64,000 nt of DNA from Desulfoscipio gibsoniae DSM 7213. Lineage in GTDB: Bacteria > Bacillota > Desulfotomaculia > Desulfotomaculales > Desulfallaceae. The translations under genes and the position numbers were made by a program. Below the pieces are notes generated by a model. The model was not told the origin of the DNA. It saw only the letters and a program-made list of their open reading frames with translations, and made no database searches. Below, piece by piece: positions 8,572 to 16,728 of this stretch. The DNA lies in the NCBI RefSeq assembly GCF_000233715.2, contig NC_021184.1:682001-746000 (forward strand), given 5' to 3'. Every line of letters begins with the position of its first letter. Position 1 is the stretch's first letter.

Positions 8572-8625
8572 TTGACAAAAAACCATCCTAATTCTAAGAT
8601 ACACTTAGTATATGGTTGTATATAC
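8572..8625 (+). promoter_or_regulatory. sigma-A promoter with GTATATAC operator, second copy
   Basis: TTGACA (8572-8577), 17-bp spacer, TAAGAT (8595-8600), then GTATATAC (8618-8625). Spacing from -35 to box is 46 bp against 44 bp at 2081-2132. It is the likely promoter for the DUF1638, corrinoid and GntR genes, implying autoregulation. Confidence 0.6.
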
Positions 8626-8633
8626 CTATCTAT

Positions 8634-8963
8634 AAAAGGCGTCGGGTACGCCGTTCTATACTGGGAGAACCGCCTTCCTTATTAAAACTACAGTGATACA
8701 GTGTAAGGGGAGCGGTGTTAGAGGAGCCATGGGAATAGTTCAATCCCGCGAAACGCATGAAAGGTCGCACAATAAGACGATGAAAACCTCCTCGTATCAC
8801 CCCGTGTCACCCGTTTTAGATCGTTTTACCCGTTTCATAGTGAACGGCCGTAGAGTAAGACAACCGAAACGTCCCTGTGTCGCAAACGTACGCGGAGTGA
8901 GTCAAACGAAACGTCCCCATGTCACCCATGTCACGTCCTAAAAGGCGCAGGGTACGCTGTCCT
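8634..8963 (+). repeat. pair of 24-bp direct repeats (8634-8657 and 8940-8963)
   Basis: Both read AAAAGGCG..GGGTACG..GT.CT, 20 of 24 bases identical. The interval lies in the untranslated region before the DUF1638 gene and carries no supported gene. Confidence 0.55.
8852..8934 (-). repeat. palindromic repeats, two inverted GACATG/GACACA-arm copies
   Basis: GTAAGACAACCGAAACGTCC (8852-) and GAAACGTCCCCATGTCACCC (8908-) are the reverse complements of the repeats at 6813 and 8288. Confidence 0.7.
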
Positions 8964-8993
8964 AGTCCCCATGTCATACGCGAGGATGATTTT

Positions 8994-9686
8994 ATGAGCG
9001 ATGTAATTATTGCCTGCCAAACATTAAGTGATGAATTGAATCTGGCCATGCAGCAAACCGGGGTTCGGTATCCGGTGATCTGGGTGGAATCTGATTATCA
9101 TAACGACCCCAACCAGTTAAGGGCTAAATTGCAGCGGGAGATAGATGGGCTGGACGGGGTACACAACGTATTATTTGCCTATGGCTGCTGTGGTTCCGGG
9201 TTGGTGGGTTTAAAGGCTACTAGTGCCAATTTGATTATTCCCAAAACAGAAGACTGTATTTCTATGGTGCTCAGCAGGCCCGGTGAAGCATTTATACGTC
9301 CCAAAGAGACCTATTTTCTGACCAAGGGTTGGATGGAAGGTTCTAAAAGCATCTTTGTGGAGTATGAGCACGCCTTAAAGCGTTATGGTGAAACAAGGGC
9401 CCGCAGGCTATTTGATGTAATGCTTAAACACTATCGTTATTTTATGCTTATCGATACCGGAGCTTATCATGTGCGGGGCTGCCTGGACAAAGTGCAGGAA
9501 CTGGCCCAAAACACCGGACTGCAAACCGTGGTGGCCGAAGGCGGCCTCTGGTTTTTGAAGCAACTACTCACAGGACCGTATGAGCAGGACTTTTGCGTGA
9601 TCCCCAAAGGGGGGACAGTGGATATCAGCCATTTTGGCTTGGCGCAGGCTGTGCCGGTTCGCCAGGCTATACAGGGCGGGGTATAA
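8994..9686 (+). CDS. DUF1638 family protein
   Basis: 230 residues. It opens VIIACQTLSDELNLAMQQTG and has FAYGCCGSGLVGL (~residues 61-73), LIIPKTEDCISM and a C-terminal VAEGGLWFL. These are hallmarks of DUF1638, a family often encoded beside corrinoid methyltransferases; its biochemical role is unproven. The paired cysteines in YGCCGSG could bind a metal or corrinoid (inference). I place the start at ATG 8994, preceded by GAGGA; the upstream extension to 8919 would translate repeat DNA. Confidence 0.82.
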   Translation: MSDVIIACQTLSDELNLAMQQTGVRYPVIWVESDYHNDPNQLRAKLQREIDGLDGVHNVLFAYGCCGSGLVGLKATSANLIIPKTEDCISMVLSRPGEAFIRPKETYFLTKGWMEGSKSIFVEYEHALKRYGETRARRLFDVMLKHYRYFMLIDTGAYHVRGCLDKVQELAQNTGLQTVVAEGGLWFLKQLLTGPYEQDFCVIPKGGTVDISHFGLAQAVPVRQAIQGGV

Positions 9687-9949
9687 ACCACCGGGCTAAT
9701 ATCTCCTGGGCTAATACCCACTGGCACATAGCGGGCTAACAATATTTGCCCTTTTAATGCCGGACAACTTGCCGGGTAGATACCGGACATCTCATAGCCG
9801 AGCGTCAGGCATCTGAAGCGGGTCTATACAGTTTTTACGATAATACCGGGTATAGAGATAACCTGAGGGGTTTGAGGTCGCAATTATTTTTCCGAAGTCA
9901 GACCGAAGTTAAAGGTACAGAGATATCGTGGTTTCGGGGGGCGAAGTAA

Positions 9950-10612
9950 ATGGAAGGCTCGGGTAAAAAAGAGCAGTTATTGATTAAACTGGTGGAGCAG
10001 CTGGACGAAGAAAAAGTGCTGGCCCTAGCCGGCGAAATGCTCAATGGCGGCATGGACCCGCTGTACCTGCTGGACCTGGTCAACGAAGGTATGAACCGGG
10101 TGGGTAAACTTTACGAAAGCAAAGAATATTATATCGCCGATTTAATTATGGCCGGCCTTATTTTCAGGCAGGTGCTGGAACTGGATCAAATGACTGCTCA
10201 TTTCCATGCCAGGCATTTAAACAAAAAAGGCAAAGTTGTTTTGGGCACCGTCAAGGGAGACATCCATGATATCGGCAAAGATATTTTCAGGGGTATGTTG
10301 GAAGCCAATGGCTTCGAGGTTATCGACCTGGGGGTGGATGTCCCCAAGGAAGTGTTTGTCAAAAAAGTCGATGAATACAAGCCGGATATCCTGGGGCTGA
10401 GCGGTGTATTAACTTATACCGTAGAAACAATGAAAGAAGTAGTGGCTGCCTTTGAAGAAGCCGGGCTCAGGGATCGGGTGAAGATCATTGTGGGCGGCCA
10501 CCACCTCACCCGGGAAGCCTGCCGGTATATCGGAGCGGATGACTTTGCCGGCGATGCCTCGGTGGGGGTAAAGATATGCCAGGCCTGGATGGGGGAATCA
10601 GCCAATGGTTAG
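9950..10612 (+). CDS. second corrinoid (B12-binding) methyl-carrier protein
   Basis: 220 residues; helical cap 1-90, cobalamin domain 93-215. DIHDIGKD at 104-111 gives the His106 lower ligand; SGVLTYTVETM and GGHHLTREA follow. Similar to the protein at 3103 but clearly diverged, so the locus has two carriers for two demethylating enzymes. Its stop overlaps the start of the GntR gene by 8 bp, indicating co-translation. The 9687-9949 gap before it holds no clear feature. Confidence 0.92.
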   Translation: MEGSGKKEQLLIKLVEQLDEEKVLALAGEMLNGGMDPLYLLDLVNEGMNRVGKLYESKEYYIADLIMAGLIFRQVLELDQMTAHFHARHLNKKGKVVLGTVKGDIHDIGKDIFRGMLEANGFEVIDLGVDVPKEVFVKKVDEYKPDILGLSGVLTYTVETMKEVVAAFEEAGLRDRVKIIVGGHHLTREACRYIGADDFAGDASVGVKICQAWMGESANG

Positions 10613-11303
10613 CCCGGTTTATTTAAGGATAGTTGAAGATATTAAAGATAAGATCAGCAATGGCGTGCTGAAACCGGGCGATGCCATCCCATCGGAAAAG
10701 GCCTTGGGTGAAGAATACGGGGCCAGCCGCATGACCGTAAGAAAGGGACTGGCCATTTTAGTCAACGAGGGGTACATTTATTCCATTCCGGGCAAGGGTA
10801 ACTTTGTCCAACAACCTGAACTCAACAAATACACGATATGTTACGACGAAATGAACAACTCCATAAACAGCGTGGATAAAACCAAACTGCTTGAAGTCAG
10901 CATAATTATGCCCGATGAAAAACTGGCCGGCGAGCTGCAGATTACCAGGAATAAAAATGTGATCCTGATCCGCAGGCTTTTTTATACCGACGGCACCCCC
11001 GTGGCCTATGACGTAAAATACCTGCTTTATCAAAAAGGGATGCCCATCGTGGAAAAGGAAATCGCCCATGCCACATTCCCCGAAATGCTGTCCAGCAGTG
11101 TCCCCTTGCTGGCGCTGCGCAAAGAGCTGTCCATATATGCTGCGGTACCGGATGAGGATATCAAAAAGCATTTAAATATTTACCATGAGCTGGCCTTGCT
11201 GGTGGTGGAGCAGAAACTTTACAACAGTGAAAACAAACCCATGGGACTGGGGATCACTTACTACCGGGGAGACTATATCAAGCTGCAAGGAGCCAGTCAA
11301 TAA
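10605..11303 (+). CDS. GntR-family (HutC/UTRA subfamily) transcriptional regulator
   Basis: 232 residues: N-terminal GntR winged helix (SNGVLKPGDAIPSEKALGEE, then GASRMTVRKGLAIL) and a UTRA ligand domain from ~85 to 230. It probably represses the locus through the GTATATAC boxes at 2125 and 8618 and responds to a substrate or product. It overlaps the corrinoid gene, so it is likely autoregulated. Confidence 0.9.
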   Translation: MVSPVYLRIVEDIKDKISNGVLKPGDAIPSEKALGEEYGASRMTVRKGLAILVNEGYIYSIPGKGNFVQQPELNKYTICYDEMNNSINSVDKTKLLEVSIIMPDEKLAGELQITRNKNVILIRRLFYTDGTPVAYDVKYLLYQKGMPIVEKEIAHATFPEMLSSSVPLLALRKELSIYAAVPDEDIKKHLNIYHELALLVVEQKLYNSENKPMGLGITYYRGDYIKLQGASQ

Positions 11304-11481
11304 ACGTTACCAAGCTGCATCAACAGGTGCAGTTTAGTTTTTTAGTTTACAGCTTGTTTCATTTGACCTTGTAACCATCGAAAACTTTTAACGCGGAAAA
11401 TATATAAAATAGAACGGTAAAACAGAAGACGATATACAGAAGACGTATAAGTGGAGGACGTATAAAAATGGGGGAATTAAC

Positions 11482-13359
11482 TTGAAAAGTTATCAAGTGA
11501 TTTTTCAACCGGGGGATCAGGCCATGGAAGTGCAGGAAGGCAGCACCATTATGGAAGCCATGGACCAGGCCGGCATTAACTTTGATTTCCCCTGCGGCGG
11601 CCAGGGCAAGTGCGGCAAATGCCGGGTGCGGGTGCCGGCGGGGGCCGGTGATCCCACCGCCACCGAAAAGGAAATACTGGAACCTATGGAACTGGATAGG
11701 GGCATCCGCCTGGCTTGTGCAGCCAGAGTACACGGCCATATGACCGTGGAGCTGCCCGAACGGCTGCAGCACAATATTTTAATGGCCTCAGGGGAAAGGA
11801 CATGCCGGATTGAGCCGCACTTGAAAAAAATATTTGTCCAGGTGGCTGAACCTTCATTGGAGGCCCAGCGTTCGGACTGGCATCGCCTCAAAGACAGCCT
11901 GGCCGGTCAGGGCTACAACTCCGCCCGTTTAGAAATACCGGTCGCCCTGCTGCGCCGGCTGCCGGAAACCATTCGCAGGGCGGGCCACGGCGTTACTGTG
12001 GTAATGTACGGCTCCAAAATCGAGGGTCTTGAGGAACACGACACCACACCGGCCATGCTGGGCATGGCCTTTGATATCGGCACCACCACCATAGTGGGGT
12101 ACCTGCTGGACCTGTATTCCGGCCGGGAGCTTTGTGCTGTATCCACCCTCAACCCGCAAACCAGGTTTGGCGCTGACGTAATCTCCCGCATCACCTTTGC
12201 CAACCGGGAGGAGGGCGGGCTGGAAAAACTGCATGCCGCTGTGCTGGGAGCCATCAATAAACTGATTGGGGAAGCGTTAGAAAAAGCCGGTGCCGGCAAA
12301 GAGCAGATTTATGGGGTATCCGTCGCGGCCAACACCTGCATGCACCATCTATTTCTTGGCATCAACCCCGGTAATATTGCCGTAGCACCCTATGTCGCGG
12401 CCGTCAGCGAGCCCGTGGTGGCCGGCGCCGCTGAGCTGGGTATCGACATTAACCCGGCGGGTAAAATTTTTGTGCTGCCTAATATCGCGGGCTTTGTGGG
12501 GGCGGACACCACAGCGGTGCTCCTGGCCGCCGAAACGGACCGGAGCACCGGTATCAAGCTGGTGATAGATATCGGCACCAACGGGGAGATTGCCCTGGGC
12601 TCCGGGGAAAGGATGGTGGCCTGCTCCGCCGCGGCCGGGCCTGCCTTTGAGGGGGCCCAGATAAGCAGCGGCATGCGGGGTGCCGCCGGGGCCATTGACC
12701 ATGTGCAATTTGAGGACAACCTGGCCTATACGGTGATTGGCGGGGGCCGACCCCTGGGCATCTGCGGTTCCGCTCTGCTGGATACAGTGGCCGGGCTGCT
12801 GGAGCTGGGTATGATTAACAAGCGGGGTAAACTATTGCCCCCGGGGCAGTTAACCGCTGAAGCGGCCAGATTTAAAGATTGTATTGTAGAGCACGAGGGC
12901 CAGCCGGCATTTGTGCTGGCGGGTGCGGATAAAACCGGCCACGGCAGGCCGGTGACGGTTACCCAGGGTGATATCAGGGAACTGCAGCTGGCCAAGGGGG
13001 CCATAGCGGCGGGTATCAGGGTATTAATGCAAACCCTGGGCGTTGAGCTGGACGATATTCAAGAAGTGCTGCTGGCCGGAGCCTTCGGAAACTATTTAAA
13101 TCCCCACAGCGCCTGTGCAATCGGGCTGATCCCATCGGAACTGGAAGGCAAAATCACCATGATCGGCAACGCCGCCGGTACCGGGGCCAAATTAGCCCTG
13201 CTTTCCAGCAGTGAATTTCGCAGAGCGGCTCAAGTAGCCGAGTCTGTTGAATTTGTGGAGCTGGGCAGCTACCCCGGCTTTAACAGCATCTTTGCAGCCA
13301 ACACTTATTTTAACCCAAAAACTCAACAAAAAGGCAAAAAGGTGGCAGTAAAGCAATGA
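11482..13359 (+). CDS. RACE-type corrinoid activator: [2Fe-2S] ferredoxin domain plus DUF4445/ASKHA ATPase
   Basis: 625 residues. Cys38, Cys44, Cys47 (PCGGQGKCGKC) and Cys79 are the ligands of an N-terminal plant-type [2Fe-2S] cluster. A middle linker domain is followed by the ASKHA-type ATP-binding region (GMAFDIGTTTIVGYLLDL ~188-205; VIDIGTNGEIALGSG ~363-377). The family uses ATP hydrolysis to return inactive Co(II) corrinoid to Co(I). Start is TTG 11482 behind GGGGGA. It overlaps the next gene by 4 bp. Confidence 0.93.
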   Translation: MKSYQVIFQPGDQAMEVQEGSTIMEAMDQAGINFDFPCGGQGKCGKCRVRVPAGAGDPTATEKEILEPMELDRGIRLACAARVHGHMTVELPERLQHNILMASGERTCRIEPHLKKIFVQVAEPSLEAQRSDWHRLKDSLAGQGYNSARLEIPVALLRRLPETIRRAGHGVTVVMYGSKIEGLEEHDTTPAMLGMAFDIGTTTIVGYLLDLYSGRELCAVSTLNPQTRFGADVISRITFANREEGGLEKLHAAVLGAINKLIGEALEKAGAGKEQIYGVSVAANTCMHHLFLGINPGNIAVAPYVAAVSEPVVAGAAELGIDINPAGKIFVLPNIAGFVGADTTAVLLAAETDRSTGIKLVIDIGTNGEIALGSGERMVACSAAAGPAFEGAQISSGMRGAAGAIDHVQFEDNLAYTVIGGGRPLGICGSALLDTVAGLLELGMINKRGKLLPPGQLTAEAARFKDCIVEHEGQPAFVLAGADKTGHGRPVTVTQGDIRELQLAKGAIAAGIRVLMQTLGVELDDIQEVLLAGAFGNYLNPHSACAIGLIPSELEGKITMIGNAAGTGAKLALLSSSEFRRAAQVAESVEFVELGSYPGFNSIFAANTYFNPKTQQKGKKVAVKQ

Positions 13360-14063
13360 CAGAGCTGAAGATTTGGGAGATGAACCCGCCTGGTGTCAGG
13401 GTGGAGGACCTTTTTCAGGCCCAGGGGGCCGATTACAGAAAACGTCCTCCTCGCCCGGCCACAGTGGCACTATACCGGCAGATACTGGAGGAGGCCGCCC
13501 TGCTGGTCCGCCCCGTCATTATCTGGCGGGAGGTGGATATACTGGGGGCCGGGGAGCGGGAGCTTTATTTGGAGGATGGCCGGAAGTTAACCAGTCCTCT
13601 TTTGGTCACCGTGGCGGGAAAGGCTGATAAGCTGATCCTTTTTGCCATGACCATGGGAAGCGAATTGGATCATCGTGAGCTTTACTACAGCAAAACCGGA
13701 AAAATGCTGGAAGCCTTTGCCCTGGATGCGGCCGGAACGGCTTTAATAGTTAAAAGCAGCCTGGCGGTACTGCCCGAAATCGAGGAGCATTACCGCCAAG
13801 CGGGTTTTAAGATCAGCTTTCCCCTGGGTCCCGGTCACTCGTACTGGCCATCCCTGAAGGATATGCAGACTATTTTTTACTTTTTGCCGGCGGAGCAAAT
13901 CGGCCTGCACTTAACGGAATCAAATCTGATGCTGCCCCGCAAATCCATGGCCATGGTGCTGGCGGCCGGGCACAACCTGCCCGATTTTAAGGGCAAGACC
14001 CACTGTGATTTTTGCAGCCTGCAGAAGAAATGCCAGCTGAGCCACTTTGAACAAAAATGCTAG
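13356..14063 (+). CDS. stand-alone methionine-synthase-activation-domain-like protein with C-terminal Cys cluster
   Basis: 235 residues resembling the vitamin B12-dependent methionine synthase activation domain (GKADKLILFAMTMGSELDH; FPLGPGHSYWPSLKDMQ). The C-terminus carries CDFCSLQKKC plus a final Cys (Cx2Cx5Cx8C), likely an Fe-S or zinc site. ATGA overlap with the activator gene shows coupling, so the two proteins probably act together in reductive activation (inference). Confidence 0.82.
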   Translation: MTELKIWEMNPPGVRVEDLFQAQGADYRKRPPRPATVALYRQILEEAALLVRPVIIWREVDILGAGERELYLEDGRKLTSPLLVTVAGKADKLILFAMTMGSELDHRELYYSKTGKMLEAFALDAAGTALIVKSSLAVLPEIEEHYRQAGFKISFPLGPGHSYWPSLKDMQTIFYFLPAEQIGLHLTESNLMLPRKSMAMVLAAGHNLPDFKGKTHCDFCSLQKKCQLSHFEQKC

Positions 14064-14179
14064 ACATTTGATGTACTCGCCCTGCTGAGAGAAATTTTCG
14101 CCTATTCCGTCTCGGCTAACTGCTCATCTGAAACCAGGGTACCGTATTTACTATACTCCATTCCTAGAAACGGCTAAGT

Positions 14180-14740
14180 ATGATAATATGCACAGGCGGT
14201 AATATTTTCAAGACAAGAGAATTAGCTGTTCATAAAGGTAACCCGGCACCTGGCATTTACCGGGTGCTAGGGGAATCAATACCGGTTCAAATAATGGTGC
14301 TAAAAGAGCTGCAAGATCCAGAAACAGCCTATATGTTTGCGGTTTTTTTAACTGGTAGAGAAAAAATAAGACTTGACGCTATGATGACATTAATAAAAAA
14401 GCACCTGGCAGACCCGACCAGTCTCTATCGGCGCGATCTTTTGGAATTTAAAATAAAAAACCAGCTGATCTCCACTGAAGAAATGGAGGTGTTGTTAAAA
14501 ATGCTAAATCAGGCAAACGAACAAGAAAAGGCAAAAATAAAGGAATTGTTGCAAAGTCATCCTTTTAGCCAGGAGGTTAAAAAAGAAGGTAAATTAGAAG
14601 GTAAATTAGAAGAAAAAAGGAAAATCGCAATAAAATTGCTACTTCTTAAAATGGATGTTGATACTATTGCTAAAGTAACTGGCTTAACGCAAACCCAGAT
14701 TGAGGAATTGAAAAAGCAAATGCTTGATGGGAAGCCGTAA
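14180..14740 (+). pseudogene. truncated Rpn/PD-(D/E)XK nuclease-type transposase family, C-terminal part
   Basis: 186 residues. The tail GKLEGKLEEKRKIAIKLL followed by TIAKVTGLTQTQIEELKKQ is the characteristic end of Rpn/DUF4351-like proteins. The N-terminal nuclease core of the ~300-residue family is missing and there is no good ribosome site at the ATG. It is probably a decayed remnant. Confidence 0.6.
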
Positions 14741-14899
14741 GCTAAAGGGGGTCAGTCCGTGCGCCAAGCTAAGGGCGTATCATATAGTGGGTGGGAACCA
14801 ATGAACATAATATCAGCGCCAGGATGCAATATTCAAAAGCTAGTATTTAAGGAAAAATTATTATCCTCTAACACATCACAAACAGGTATTTACTTATAA

Positions 14900-16504
14900 A
14901 CTCAACTTTCGCACCTTAAAAATAAGCTCAAGCTCTTAATATGCAAGCGTTTTGGAATTATTAATATCAAGCAACTGCTCTTTTCTGAAGCGAACTTTTC
15001 AGAAAGGCAGGTAATTGCTCGAAAAACGTATCCAAAAAATGTTGAATTTGTTCTTCAGAAAGAAGAAATTCCTTGCTAAATGATGAGGCGAAAAGATCTA
15101 TGATTAAAAGAACAGCTTCGGTAAAGCGAATATCCTCAATTTCATCGCAACACAGATAAAAGAGCTCGCCAAGGGTCTTGGGGTCTTTCTCCTCTCTGGC
15201 ACTTAAAGCCAGCATGATATATCGCACAAAGACAATGGTGGTATGAGCAGTAAGCGCATCATAACTACGGCACTGGAATTCCTTTGCCAAATGCAAATGG
15301 GACTTTGTGACTTTGAAGAAACACTCGATTTCCCAGCGTTTGCCATAAATACGGATAACTTCTTCATCAGATAGCTCAAGGTTTGTTGTTAAGATTGCCA
15401 ACCATTTTTTTGAGCGGTTACGGTCTCGAACGAAGATGATTTTTACCAGAACGTCATTTCCGTTTTGGGCCTTACCAAGCCCGACAACGACGGATGATAG
15501 AATCTTGGCCCGCCCGCGTTTTTTGCGAAGAACTTTGTAAAGTTGACCCAATGTATATTCGCTTCCATTATAGGTGTAATAAACGCGGTGCATATTCTTG
15601 AGCATACAAACAACATGCAAATGGTATTCTGTCAGCACCCGCTTGATTACGACTGGAAAGGCAAACCAGCTATCAAAAAGCAGGGTACTCGCACAAAGTT
15701 GAAAAGGGTTCACTTGGTCGAGAAGCGAGAACATAGTTTCTGTGGATTTTTGAATAGCTTCTTTGCGACGGCGGTATCCAACTGTCCGTTTGTCAATCCT
15801 TTGATTTAGCCCCTGGTAACGATTTTTCTCTTTATCAGAGCTAAGCAGAGAGAACGCAAGGGGCAGAAAGGTTCCACCATCAGACCAACCCAAGGTCAGC
15901 ATCCGAAACCCTTTCAGATACCGATTTGTTGAATGATCGTGAACCCGGGACAATAATTCAACCGATTTACTACGGTTTCTGGAATAAGTAGAGTCGTCTA
16001 AAATCAATACACGAGCCCGGCCCTCTGATGTCAGGGGTAAAAGTCTTGTTTTGATGAGAAATGAGCTGATTGTAACAAGAAATTTCCGCCAATTGAATGT
16101 AGGCCTGTTTAGAAAACGATATATCGCATCTTTGGAAGGAGCGTTATCTATACGACCTGACTCCAATGTTCGATAAAGATTTTTCCCTTGAAATACAAGG
16201 GAAAAGATAAATTGGAAAAGGAACAATGGCGATAGACCGGATTCTTTTCGGATATTCGCCTGGTGCAAAAAGGTTCCTATTTTTGCCTGCTTTATAAACC
16301 GATCAGAATAAGATTTAGCCTGTTCATTGTTATCATTTTTTGGTAAAATTATAGCCACAGAAAACATCCTTTCTTGGTGTGTTGTTGTGGTGACTACATT
16401 TTACCAAAAAAGGCGTGTTTTCTGTTTGTTTTTGCTTAAAAAAGTTGGCCTAAATTCTTATTTTGTAAGGGGTTAGACTGATTTTTGAACTGCGAAAGTT
16501 GAGT
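14900..16504 (-). mobile_element. IS4-family insertion sequence, complete (1605 bp)
   Basis: Terminal inverted repeats ACTCAACTTTCGCA (14900-14913) and TGCGAAAGTTGAGT (16491-16504) are perfect over 14 bp. They are flanked by TATAA on both sides (14895-14899, 16505-16509), a 5-bp target duplication. One full transposase gene lies inside on the minus strand. Intact ends and target duplication suggest a recent insertion. Confidence 0.92.
14967..16367 (-). CDS. IS4-family DDE transposase
   Basis: 466 residues. LILDDSTYSRN holds the first Asp, LLFDSWFAFP the second, and YGKRWEIECFFKVTK fits the IS4 Y-(2)-R-(3)-E-(6)-K signature with the catalytic Glu. The frame is intact, so the enzyme is probably active. 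Confidence 0.95.
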   Translation of the reverse strand: MFSVAIILPKNDNNEQAKSYSDRFIKQAKIGTFLHQANIRKESGLSPLFLFQFIFSLVFQGKNLYRTLESGRIDNAPSKDAIYRFLNRPTFNWRKFLVTISSFLIKTRLLPLTSEGRARVLILDDSTYSRNRSKSVELLSRVHDHSTNRYLKGFRMLTLGWSDGGTFLPLAFSLLSSDKEKNRYQGLNQRIDKRTVGYRRRKEAIQKSTETMFSLLDQVNPFQLCASTLLFDSWFAFPVVIKRVLTEYHLHVVCMLKNMHRVYYTYNGSEYTLGQLYKVLRKKRGRAKILSSVVVGLGKAQNGNDVLVKIIFVRDRNRSKKWLAILTTNLELSDEEVIRIYGKRWEIECFFKVTKSHLHLAKEFQCRSYDALTAHTTIVFVRYIMLALSAREEKDPKTLGELFYLCCDEIEDIRFTEAVLLIIDLFASSFSKEFLLSEEQIQHFLDTFFEQLPAFLKSSLQKRAVA

Positions 16505-16614
16505 TATAAATAGTTAGGTTATTTGTATCCCATATATATAAAACCGTCCTTGTGGATGGCTAAACAAAATACTTTAATAACTTAAAATATTAATGTAGCA
16601 TATACTTTCCTAAG

Positions 16615-16664
16615 CAATAAAAAGACCAAGGATTTATCGCCAAAAGACGATTTAATCCTTGGTT
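16615..16664 (-). terminator. Rho-independent terminator of the corrinoid-uptake operon
   Basis: On the minus strand ACCAAGGATT...AATCCTTGGT followed by CTTTTTATT, ~65 bp after the last gene. Confidence 0.85.
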
Positions 16665-16728
16665 TAATTTGAACTTAGCCAAATAAAAGGTCAACTCGGT
16701 TTCGTTAGGCATATACGATTGTTTCGAA

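Noticed and set aside
14801-14899. 32-residue ORF ending at the IS border
   Set aside because: Its stop lies in the TATAA target site, so it is not an interrupted gene; no homologue recognised.
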